Assembly (NCBI RefSeq): GCF_042429765.1
Contig: NZ_JBHLZU010000033.1
Coordinates: 248,001 to 312,000, forward strand
Direction: 5' to 3'
DNA length: 64,000 nucleotides
From: Allokutzneria oryzae
GTDB lineage: Bacteria; Actinomycetota; Actinomycetes; Mycobacteriales; Pseudonocardiaceae
This document shows, one piece after another, positions 56,301-64,000 of this stretch. The translations under genes and the position numbers were made by a program. Below the pieces are notes generated by a model that did not search any database, had not been told where the DNA came from, and saw only the letters and a program-made list of their open reading frames with translations. The stretch's first letter is position 1. Each line of letters opens with the position of its first letter.

Positions 56301-58587
56301 GCGCTTCGAAGAACGCGGGCCGCGGCGACTCGCCGAGCGCGTGGCGGACCTCGTCCTCCAGCTCGATGTCCTCGTCCTCGACGTCCTCGGCCGCGGGATC
56401 GAGGGTGGGCCAGAAGGAGCCGCCGCGGCCGGCCTCCAGTGACTCCTCCAGCCGGTAGCTGAAGTCCTCCGGCAGCGCGTAGCCGGGCAACGAGACGACC
56501 GGGGTGGCGGGCTCGCTCGGGAGCGGGTCGGCCGCGACCGCATCGTCGAACGCCGCGTCGTCGAACGCTGTCTCGTGCGGGACGGCGTCGGGTAAGGCGG
56601 TCTCGCGCAGGTCTGTCTCGCGCAGGTCTGTGTCGTGCGATGCGGTGTCGGGCAGGGCTGTGTCGTGCGGGACAGCGTCGTGCGGGACAGCGTCGTGCGG
56701 GACAGCGTCGTGCCGGTCGGCCTCGTACGGGCTCGACTCGGGCAGGAGCGAGGCGGGCAGGGTCGCCTCGGGGAGGGCCGAGTCGGGCAGAGGGGACGCG
56801 TCGCGCAGGGGGTCGTCGAGCAGCGGGGTGTCCAGGAACTCGGTGTCCGGGAATCTGGCGTCCGGGAATCTGGCGTCCGGGAATCTCGCGTCCGGGAATC
56901 TGGCGTCAGGGAACGCGGTGTCCGGGAGCGAGCTGTCCGGGAGACGGGTGTCGGGGAGCGAGCTGTCCGGGAGACGGGTGTCGGGGAGCGGGCTGGGGGC
57001 GGGTTGTTTGGCCTCGGCCAGCGCGCGGTCGGCCTGGGTGAACAGGTCCTCGGGGTGACCACCCGGCCGGTGCTCCGCGACGCCCGCGTTGACCGTCACC
57101 GGGAAGCCGATGGCCGTGCGCAGCTGCGCCACCCAGCGCTCCGCCTCGTCGCGGGTGGTGCCCGGGAGCAGGACGGCGAGCTCGTCGCCGTCGACCCTGG
57201 CCAGCGTCGCCTCATGGGGCACGCTGCCGCGCACGCGCTCCACCAGGGAGTTGAGCATCTCCTCCTGGCCGGACTCGGCGTCGGAGAGCTGCGGACCGCC
57301 GAGGTCGAGCAGTACCAGCGCGTGCGTGTCGGTGACCTGGCCGTCGTTGACCACCGCGTCCAGCCTGCGGCGGAAGCCGCTCTGGCTGAGCAGCCCGGTG
57401 ACCACGTCCATGTCGATCTCCGCGGAGCCGCGCCCCACGTCGCGGCGGATGCGGCCCCTGCGCAGGGTGGCCGCGACCTGCTCGCGCAGCGAGGTGCCGC
57501 TCTCGCCGTGGTCCTGGCCGGGGACCCGGATGGTGCTCAGCCGCTCGATCAGCATCATCCGCACGCCGTGCACCGCGCGCTGGCGGCGGCGCTCGGCGGC
57601 GTGCGCGTCCCGGAGGCAGCCGAGCGCCTCGGTGAACTCACCGGTGAGTTCGTAGACGTGGGCCAGCGACTGCAGGCTCTGGGAGAGCAGGGGTTCCGAG
57701 CGATGCCTCCTGGCGAGGTGGGCGGTGGCGCGCAGCAGCTCCGCCGCCGTCTCCAGGTTGCCGATCGGCAGGTGTAACCGGGTGGCGAGGGCCAGCTTGA
57801 GCCAGCCCACGCTGGAGGCCAGCGGGGACCGCACCGGACGCTCCAGGAACTCCAGAGCGACCCGCTCCGCCTCCGTGCCCCGGTTCAGGTCGAACAACGC
57901 GCAGACCTGTTGCAGCACAAGCCTTCCGCTGGCGTAGCCGCTGTCGGCCGCCGGATCGGACAGCTCGCCGAGCAACGCGATGCCCTCCTCGGCGGAGTGC
58001 ACCGCCGCCGGCAGGTCGCCCCAGCGGCGGTGGTTGCCCGCGGCCACCGCGCGCAGCAGCGACCGCAGGATCACCACGGTGTCGGCTTCGAGCTGGGTGT
58101 CCTGCTCGTAGAGCTGGTCGGCCTCGGTGAGCGCCTCGGTCAGCTCGGGCACGCTGCCGAGCCGGGCGAGGCAGTCCACCAGCTGCACCATGGCGGCGCC
58201 GCGCAGGCCGGACGGGGCGTCCCCGGCCTCCAGCAGCGGGCGGAGCAGGGCGAAGCCGGTGAGCGGTGTGCCGACCACGCGGGCCGAGTTGGCCAGCTCG
58301 ATCCGCACCCGCCACCCGAGCTCCACCTCGCCGACCGCCTCCGCCGCCGCCATCGCGGCGATCGCGCGTTCGGCGACGGCGACGCCCTGTCCGAGCCGGT
58401 TGAGCGCGAACAGGGCGAGCATCTCGCCACGCAGCCGGGCCCATTCGTCCCCGTGGGCGAGGGCGAGCTCTGCCGCTCGCTCGCCCAGCACCAGGGTCAG
58501 TTCGGGCGCACGCCAGCGAAGCCGCCAGGCGGAGGTGACCAGCAACCCCGCTTCGCTGCTTCCCTGGTTCGTGCCACCGGCCGCCAC
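53311..58587 (-). CDS. TPR / degenerate GGDEF / long disordered protein
   Basis: A 1758-residue protein with three parts. Residues 1-370 are helical repeats of TPR type (AELALAHGDEWARLRGEML, ELTGEFTEALGCLRDAHAAE). Residues 395-528 form a GGDEF-like domain: MDVVTGLLSQSGFRRRL, then ARVDGDELAVLLPG, where the signature is DGDEL instead of GGDEF, so cyclic-di-GMP synthesis is doubtful. From 534 to 690 there are five-residue repeats (LPDTR, FPDAR four times, VPHDA three times). The rest, over 1000 residues, is Pro/Glu/Ala-rich and likely disordered, with TTVVPAP-like repeats near the end. There is no membrane helix. It lies between gdh and ettA, where mycobacteria have no such gene. I know no exact equivalent. 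Confidence 0.82.
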   Translation of the reverse strand: MAAGGTNQGSSEAGLLVTSAWRLRWRAPELTLVLGERAAELALAHGDEWARLRGEMLALFALNRLGQGVAVAERAIAAMAAAEAVGEVELGWRVRIELANSARVVGTPLTGFALLRPLLEAGDAPSGLRGAAMVQLVDCLARLGSVPELTEALTEADQLYEQDTQLEADTVVILRSLLRAVAAGNHRRWGDLPAAVHSAEEGIALLGELSDPAADSGYASGRLVLQQVCALFDLNRGTEAERVALEFLERPVRSPLASSVGWLKLALATRLHLPIGNLETAAELLRATAHLARRHRSEPLLSQSLQSLAHVYELTGEFTEALGCLRDAHAAERRRQRAVHGVRMMLIERLSTIRVPGQDHGESGTSLREQVAATLRRGRIRRDVGRGSAEIDMDVVTGLLSQSGFRRRLDAVVNDGQVTDTHALVLLDLGGPQLSDAESGQEEMLNSLVERVRGSVPHEATLARVDGDELAVLLPGTTRDEAERWVAQLRTAIGFPVTVNAGVAEHRPGGHPEDLFTQADRALAEAKQPAPSPLPDTRLPDSSLPDTRLPDSSLPDTAFPDARFPDARFPDARFPDARFPDTEFLDTPLLDDPLRDASPLPDSALPEATLPASLLPESSPYEADRHDAVPHDAVPHDAVPHDTALPDTASHDTDLRETDLRETALPDAVPHETAFDDAAFDDAVAADPLPSEPATPVVSLPGYALPEDFSYRLEESLEAGRGGSFWPTLDPAAEDVEDEDIELEDEVRHALGESPRPAFFEAPTVAIPVIADDDHPEPETSYSAAELESFAPREPEPEPRPGNGAEFEFPGTLLPSVVSFAAMPDPDVEHEAEHHAVEPVDAVDEDLVEITEVRLESHSEQVADRRYRDDWSDPGQDELELSPVVLPSFAEPEPEIEPEPESHAEPEPAAAAEDTAEQARRDSVAELLAQVMAMSEDSKAESLPVDPTPGLPEEGTAEPAGWTEPVEYADDSSAYDRVAAHDFLSELHQTEAEFAAAPEPEAAPEPEPPALAEFESEPESEPVAHPEPEPEIHAEAEPELEDEDEPEDDRFDGPSFSVGLPVSSSKGPEDDHYGIPAARADWPPVLTARDLDLPARPRAGKPEPEAVPVQETAAAPEPVTIPEPVAVAEAQPETAAPETVVPETVAPETVAPQPLTPEPVTRPAPRGWAQGFPAWPTPAPPPSVPADTVPEPPSTPDLPEPEKEPEPPRPSPIPDVPEPQPIPDEPGPDAIPSPPPPVTPPQPGAADQETEDPTAEHATDAAPAPEPPPTPSLRVAARRRSLAAEFASWASSEEATGHPTGGHDSSDQGSGAPAVPSTAPAEPPRPAAEAPAAPANAPMPPAAQDRPARESAPHPANHVTNPSLAVQRVVQRRTLDEATGERPARPEPPVEADQPERRAAAASAEQEQPEQEQRPPSGGPSSRRRKGGIGLAELLAEALVAYESTKHDDPNHASVPDALALDGMLDGGEPRRPANGAPPTTVVPAPDSATTLMPAPGHSEALPLPGRPTTVVPAPPAATAPKTTAPETTVMPVGAQPTTMVPTPGARTTVFPGGPPRSDQHTTAAPVPPQETTFLRPPAGPAPEPSADRPTEYWGESPDAPRTAPYVTSGHQPAPPPEHQRRRPPVSGEHRSSGYDTGWLARSQRTPLSMPSAPMLPSGLSPRPPEPGEYGTGEHWAPFGAATEAPGHEDPSARHRPPLEQPPAAAPRPPTAASAHTESRHDGDHSNGEGVAGRPRPRVSHSAPDQPWTPPDRGRPID
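56518..56988 (-). repeat. Pentapeptide-coding repeats in the GGDEF protein
   Basis: Codons 534-690 encode tandem five-residue units such as FPDAR (four in a row), LPDTR/LPDSS alternating, VPHDA (three in a row) and DLRET (two). At DNA level a 15-bp unit (GAATCTGGCGTCCGG on the plus strand) is repeated nearly unchanged, a sign of recent expansion. Confidence 0.8.
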
Positions 58588-58602
58588 GGTCCCAGTCCCC
58601 GC

Positions 58603-60279
<1,677 letters not shown>

Positions 60280-60372
60280 AACCGCGATCGTATCCGTCCT
60301 GTCGGTGCCTGATTGACCCGCGACCCCGCCACGGCGGCGCCATGGCCGGGTGGTGCGCGGACATAGTCTGGA

Positions 60373-60846
60373 TCACACGGGATACAGGGATCCCGCCGCC
60401 TCGGGGACCTCGACGTCCCCAGGCTCCCGGAGTTCGACCACACCGTCCGCGGCCGGGCCTTGCCCATCAGGATCCACGATGCCACCGCGGCGCACGCGCC
60501 GGACCCTCGCCGTGCTGCGCGCGAGGTCCGGTCCGACCGCGTCGGCCTCCAGCTCCACCACGGACCTGCGCTGGCCGTCGGCCTCCCACTCCCTGGTGCG
60601 CAGCCTGCCGCTGACGATCACCGGGTCGCCCTTGTGCAGCGAGTGCGCCACCCCGGCACCGAGCTCGCCCCAGCACTGCACGGACAGGAACAGCTGGTCG
60701 GCGTCCACCCACTCGCCGGTGGCCTTGTCGAGCCTGCGCCGGGTGCTGGCCACGCGGAACCCGACGACGTTCGCGCCGGATCTCGTCGTGCGGCGCACGG
60801 GGTCGGTGACCACGTTGCCGATCACCGTCGTCTTCGCTTCGTTCAT
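60373..60846 (-). CDS. Single-stranded DNA-binding protein, paralogue type
   Basis: A 157-residue OB-fold SSB-like protein: EAKTTVIGNVVTDPVRR, LFLSVQCWGELGAGVAHSLHKGDPVIVSGRL and RSVVELEADAVGPDLARS. The C-terminus (EAAGSLYPV) lacks the acidic DDDIPF-like tip that recruits partners in the main SSB, so this is probably the second SSB (SsbB/Rv2478c-like), perhaps used in recombination or stress. GGAGG lies five bases before the ATG. Confidence 0.87.
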   Translation of the reverse strand: MNEAKTTVIGNVVTDPVRRTTRSGANVVGFRVASTRRRLDKATGEWVDADQLFLSVQCWGELGAGVAHSLHKGDPVIVSGRLRTREWEADGQRRSVVELEADAVGPDLARSTARVRRVRRGGIVDPDGQGPAADGVVELREPGDVEVPEAAGSLYPV

Positions 60847-60924
60847 CTCCGCCTCCGGTCGAGTGCTGCTGGCCGTTCCAGGGTGGGCCGGGCGGGGCGG
60901 GCGCGGGGCGCGCCGGGACGGATC

Positions 60925-60933
60925 TGTGGACAA
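60925..60933. promoter_or_regulatory. DnaA-box-like sequence upstream of the ssb-like gene
   Basis: TGTGGACAA is the complement of the actinobacterial DnaA box TTGTCCACA. It is about 80 bases before the ssb-like start; a second partial match (GGGGACAAC) follows about 15 bases on. A single box is weak evidence. Confidence 0.35.
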
Positions 60934-61020
60934 CGGGGATCGATGGGGACAACCCGGCGGACGAGGGCGTCCTGGACCGGGCCACCGTCGGGGTCACGTG
61001 CTAAGAACCTTGACTTCGCC

Positions 61021-61049
61021 TTGACTGAGTGAGGACTCACTCATAAGTT
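61021..61049 (+). promoter_or_regulatory. Promoter and TetR operator of the drr operon
   Basis: TTGACT (61021-61026) and TAAGTT (61044-61049) are 17 bases apart. The inverted repeat TGAGTGA-GGAC-TCACTCA (61026-61043) fills the spacer, a place where bound TetR would block RNA polymerase. The first ATG lies seven bases after the -10 box. Confidence 0.7.
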
Positions 61050-61056
61050 GCCGGGC

Positions 61057-61680
61057 ATGCCGGTCGCCAGCCAGCGTCGCCGACGCGCACCCGCGATGAG
61101 TCCCGAGGACCGCAGGGACTCGATCGTGCGCGCGACGCTGCCGCTGCTGGCCGAGCACGGCGGCAACGTCACGACCAGCCAGATCGCCAGGGCGGCCGGC
61201 ATCGCCGAGGGCACCGTCTTCCGGGTCTTCTCCGACAAGAAGGAGCTGATCGGCGCGTGCCTGGAGGCCGCGTTCCGGCCGGACCCGCTCGCCGAGGAGC
61301 TCACCGCGATCCCGGTGTCGGACAACCTGGAGCGGACCCTGGTGCACGCGGTGCGGGCGATCGGGGCGCACGTCGACCGGCTCGGCTCGCTGATGCAGGG
61401 GCTGGCCGCATCCGGCTACCGCCAGGACGACGGCGAGGACACCGACGAGCACGGCACCATGCGCCACCTCGGCCCGATCAGCGAGGCGCTGTCGGCCCTG
61501 CTCGCACCGCACGACCGGGCGCTGCGGCTGGGCGCGGAGCGCTCGACCGGCTACCTGATCGGCCTGGTCTTCGTCGACCGCCTCGCCGGCCGCTTCGGCG
61601 GCACGACCGCAGCGCCCGAGGAACTCGTGGACCTCTTCCTGCGTGGAGCAGGCAGCACGAAGGAAGGACCGCCGGCATGA
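61057..61680 (+). CDS. TetR-family repressor of the drrAB-type exporter
   Basis: A 207-residue TetR protein: basic start SQRRRRAP, then RRDSIVRATLPLLAEHG and the helix-turn-helix TTSQIARAAGIAEGTVFRVFSDKKEL at about 42-67. The ATG at 61057 falls about seven bases after the -10 box, so the message is probably leaderless; a TTG at 61048 is in frame but lies in the -10 box. Its stop overlaps the ABC gene start (ATGA). It likely represses its own operon until the exported drug binds. Confidence 0.88.
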   Translation: MPVASQRRRRAPAMSPEDRRDSIVRATLPLLAEHGGNVTTSQIARAAGIAEGTVFRVFSDKKELIGACLEAAFRPDPLAEELTAIPVSDNLERTLVHAVRAIGAHVDRLGSLMQGLAASGYRQDDGEDTDEHGTMRHLGPISEALSALLAPHDRALRLGAERSTGYLIGLVFVDRLAGRFGGTTAAPEELVDLFLRGAGSTKEGPPA

Positions 61681-62669
61681 CCGAGCTGATGATCGACGCC
61701 GTCCGGATCACCAAGAAGTTCGCCAAGATGACCGCGCTGGACGGCGTGGACCTCCAGGTGCCCAAGGGCACGGTGATGGGCCTGCTCGGCCACAACGGCG
61801 CGGGCAAGACCACCCTGGTCAACATCCTGTCCACGCTGAGCACGCCGACATCGGGCACGGCGCGGGTGGCGGGCTACGACGTGCTCACCCACGGCCACGA
61901 CGTGCGCGGCCGGATCGGGCTGACCGGGCAGTTCGCCTCGGTGGACGAGCAGATCACCGGGATGGACAACCTGGTGCTGATCGCCCGGCTGCTCGGAGCG
62001 GGCAAGCGGGAGGCGCGGCAGCGGGCCGAGGAGCTGCTGGAGGTCTTCGACCTGACCGCGGCGGGCGGGCGCAAGGCGCAGACCTACTCCGGCGGCATGC
62101 GGCGGCGGCTGGACCTGGCCGCCAGCCTGGTCGGCCACCCGGACGTGATCTTCCTCGACGAGCCGACCACGGGCCTGGACCCGTCCAGCCGCAACAGCCT
62201 GTGGGAGATCGTCGAGCGGCTGGTCCGCGAGGGCACCACGGTGCTGCTGACCACGCAGTACCTTGAGGAGGCCGACCGGCTGGCCGACCGGATCACCGTG
62301 CTGGCCTCCGGCAGGATCGTGGCCGCGGGCACCGCCGACGAGCTCAAGGGCGACATCGGCACCCGCACGATCATGCTGACGCTGGCCCACCCCGGCGACG
62401 TCACGGTGGCGATGGACGCGCTGAGACGGGCCGGGCTGCACCCCTCGCACGACGTCACCCGGCGCAAGATCTCCTCCCCCGCCGCGGCGTCGACGGACCT
62501 GATCCTGGCGGTTCGCGCGCTGGACCGGGCCGGGGTGATGGTCACCGAGCTCGGCATGTCGGAGCCGTCGCTGGACGACGTCTACCTGGCCCTGAACCAC
62601 GACCCCAAAGCCGACATCGAGAACGCCAACGCCGTCACCCAGATCATCAAAGCCATCTCCGCGGCGTGA
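61677..62669 (+). CDS. drrA: DrrA-family ABC exporter ATPase
   Basis: A 330-residue ABC ATPase of the daunorubicin-resistance type. Walker A GHNGAGKTTLVN, signature YSGGMRRRLDLAAS, Walker B VIFLDEPTTGLDP, and the H-loop equivalent in TTQYLEEADRLAD (Gln-Tyr, as in DrrA). The C-terminal extension ends with LGMSEPSLDDVYLAL. It overlaps the TetR stop by four bases and works with the following permease. The name marks the family, not a proven substrate. Confidence 0.92.
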   Translation: MTELMIDAVRITKKFAKMTALDGVDLQVPKGTVMGLLGHNGAGKTTLVNILSTLSTPTSGTARVAGYDVLTHGHDVRGRIGLTGQFASVDEQITGMDNLVLIARLLGAGKREARQRAEELLEVFDLTAAGGRKAQTYSGGMRRRLDLAASLVGHPDVIFLDEPTTGLDPSSRNSLWEIVERLVREGTTVLLTTQYLEEADRLADRITVLASGRIVAAGTADELKGDIGTRTIMLTLAHPGDVTVAMDALRRAGLHPSHDVTRRKISSPAAASTDLILAVRALDRAGVMVTELGMSEPSLDDVYLALNHDPKADIENANAVTQIIKAISAA

Positions 62670-62682
62670 GTAGGAGCACACG

Positions 62683-63495
62683 TTGAGTTCGTCGTCCCTC
62701 GCGCCCGCGGCCCAGAACCGGGCCTGGCGGGGCAGCAGCCTGATCACGCAGGTGCTGGTGCTCACCGGCCGCTCGCTGCGCAGCGTGCTGCTCGACCCGA
62801 AGAACCTGCTGTTCACGCTGCTGACGCCACTGATGATGCTGTTGCTGTTCAGCCAGGTCTTCGCCAACGTCGCCAACACCCCTGGCTTCCCCAAGGGCGT
62901 CAGCTACATCAACTTCCTGATGCCGGCGACGCTGGTCACCACGGCCCTGTCCGCGGCGATGACCGCGGGCGTCGGCTTCGTCAACGACCTGCGCAACGGC
63001 GTGCTGGCGCGGTTCCGGGCGCTGCCGATCAACGGCGGCTCGGTGCTGGCCGCGCGCAGCCTCGCCGACCTGGTGCGCAGCGCGGTGCAGCTGATCATCA
63101 TGATCATCGCCGCGGTCGCGCTGTTCGGCTTCACGCCCAAGGGTTTCGGCGTGGTCGGCGCGCTGCTGCTGGCCCTGGTCGTCGGTTGGGGCCTCGGCTG
63201 GCTGTTCCTGGCCGTCGCGACCTGGATGCGCAACCCCGAGACGCTGCAGATGTTCACCTTCCTGGCGATGTTCCCGCTGATGTTCGGCTCCAGCGCGTAC
63301 ATGCCGCTCGACGGCCTGCCGGGCTGGATGCAGGTGGTCGCGACGGTGAACCCGCTGACCTACGCGATCGACGCCTCCCGCGAGCTGACGCTCCAGGGCA
63401 CGCTGAGCTCGACCGCGTTCACCTCGGTCGGCATCAGCCTGGTGATCGCGGCGGGCGGCATGGTGTTCGCGGCCAAGGGCTTCCGCAGGCAGTGA
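62683..63495 (+). CDS. drrB: DrrB-family ABC exporter permease
   Basis: A 270-residue ABC-2-type permease with six membrane helices. LVLTGRSLRSVLLDPKNLLFTLLTPLMMLLLFSQVF and YINFLMPATLVTTALSAAM are typical, and the family block RFRALPINGGSVLAARSLADLVRSAVQ lies in the cytoplasmic loop. The TTG start has AGGAG at six bases. It pairs with the DrrA-type ATPase 13 bases upstream to export a hydrophobic compound. Confidence 0.92.
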   Translation: MSSSSLAPAAQNRAWRGSSLITQVLVLTGRSLRSVLLDPKNLLFTLLTPLMMLLLFSQVFANVANTPGFPKGVSYINFLMPATLVTTALSAAMTAGVGFVNDLRNGVLARFRALPINGGSVLAARSLADLVRSAVQLIIMIIAAVALFGFTPKGFGVVGALLLALVVGWGLGWLFLAVATWMRNPETLQMFTFLAMFPLMFGSSAYMPLDGLPGWMQVVATVNPLTYAIDASRELTLQGTLSSTAFTSVGISLVIAAGGMVFAAKGFRRQ

Positions 63496-63502
63496 CAGCG
63501 AC

Positions 63503-64000
63503 TCACCGGTCGCGTTCGGCCAGGCGGGCGAGCATCTCGTTGTAGGCGTTGAGGTCGGCGTCGCCGTCGGCGTCGGCCCTGCGGTCGCTGCGCTTGGCCT
63601 CGCGCTCGTCGTCGCGGGCCCACTGCACGAGCAGCGCGATCACAACGACCAGCAGCGGGATCTCACCGGAGGCCCACGTCAGGCCGCCGCCGAGGCGCTG
63701 GTCGGTGAGCATGTCGGTCACCCACGGCAACGCGAGCTGGGCGTAGAAGTCCTGGCCGATGACGTACTGGGCGCTCATCAACGCGATGCCGAAGAACGCG
63801 TGGAACGGGATCGCGGCGAACAGCAGCCCGAGCCGCCCCAGCGGTGGCAGCCTGCGCGGCGACGGATCGATACCGACCACCGGCCAGTAGAAGACGTAAC
63901 CGGCGATCATGAAGTGCAGGTTCATCGCCAGGTGCGCCCAGTGCTCCGGCAGCGCCGCGTCGAAGAGGCCGGAGAAGTACAAGCCGTAGAAGGACCCGAC
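63503..64000 (-). CDS. CtaG-like cytochrome oxidase assembly protein, C-terminal part
   Basis: The last 165 residues of a polytopic membrane protein that continues past the window edge. HWAHLAMNLHFMIAGYVFYWPVVGIDP holds the His residues typical of the CtaG/caa3 assembly family (PF09678), followed by FHAFFGIALMSAQYVIGQDFY, and a charged C-terminal tail with Asp/Glu/Arg. It takes part in copper delivery or assembly of cytochrome oxidase. Convergent with the drrB-type gene, with only seven bases between. Confidence 0.85.
   Translation of the reverse strand, partial: VGSFYGLYFSGLFDAALPEHWAHLAMNLHFMIAGYVFYWPVVGIDPSPRRLPPLGRLGLLFAAIPFHAFFGIALMSAQYVIGQDFYAQLALPWVTDMLTDQRLGGGLTWASGEIPLLVVVIALLVQWARDDEREAKRSDRRADADGDADLNAYNEMLARLAERDR

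Noticed and set aside
47911..56442. A 2843-codon open frame on the plus strand
   Set aside because: It lies antisense to gdh and the GGDEF gene. It is rich in Arg, Gly and Val without motifs and results from third-position GC bias in the true genes.

Overview
The window is a piece of chromosome from a very GC-rich actinomycete. Supporting signs are heavy GTG start use, a clpX-clpP2-clpP1-tig block, a mycothiol-linked DsbA-like nitroreductase homologue, an actinobacterial CtaJ-like protein and a DrrAB-type exporter. Gene content points to Pseudonocardiales or a relative, but no marker here fixes the genus. Gene order and strand from folC to the ssb-like gene follow the Mycobacterium tuberculosis Rv2447c-Rv2478c segment (from memory), interrupted by accessory islands.

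Layout. 0-4.1 kb: start of a secreted M64-like protein, an SPFH-like lipoprotein, and a secreted GH3 glucosidase behind a promoter with a LacI-family-like operator. 4.1-9.7 kb: backbone block valS, folC, an unlisted 57-residue ORF, DUF4233 and an M50B-like protease. 9.7-20 kb: accessory island with a GNAT enzyme and TetR regulator sharing a 15-bp inverted repeat, a FdhF/YdeP-type molybdoenzyme, an OFA-type antiporter, fdhD, a frameshifted CaiB/BaiF CoA-transferase, and two alpha/beta hydrolases. 20-24.4 kb: clpX, clpP2, clpP1 and tig. 24.5-25.3 kb: a C-rich degenerate repeat array, tRNA-Pro(UGG) and tRNA-Gly(UCC). 25.4-31 kb: MarR, SDR and TetR genes, an Eis-like acetyltransferase, a protein with an acidic Gly/Asp tail, and a Nei-type glycosylase. 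31-38 kb: rpiB, ComB-like and MBL hydrolases, sdaA, the Rv2466c-like gene and pepN. 38-41 kb: DUF5130, CtaJ and an MFS exporter, divergent from a 181-residue protein made almost wholly of GVRIS-xxx octapeptides. 41-48 kb: HNH nuclease, S9 peptidase, MscS channel, glbO, GH13 glucosidase, an Rv2474c-like protein and a thioesterase. 48-61 kb: giant NAD-glutamate dehydrogenase, a 1758-residue TPR/degenerate-GGDEF/disordered protein, ettA and an ssb-like gene. 61-64 kb: TetR-drrA-drrB exporter operon and the end of a ctaG-like gene.

How the parts work together. The clp/tig block handles protein quality control and carries a ClgR-like site. FdhF/YdeP, FdhD, the OFA transporter and the CoA-transferase suggest formate or oxalate handling, although the CoA-transferase reading frame is broken. 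TetR-DrrA-DrrB looks like a self-regulated drug exporter with a leaderless regulator gene.

The most unusual items are the octapeptide-repeat gene at 40407-40952, the degenerate GGDEF giant at 53311-58587, and a family of long hairpins with an AGCGCT-containing loop. Three closely related copies of that hairpin each sit between convergent genes.
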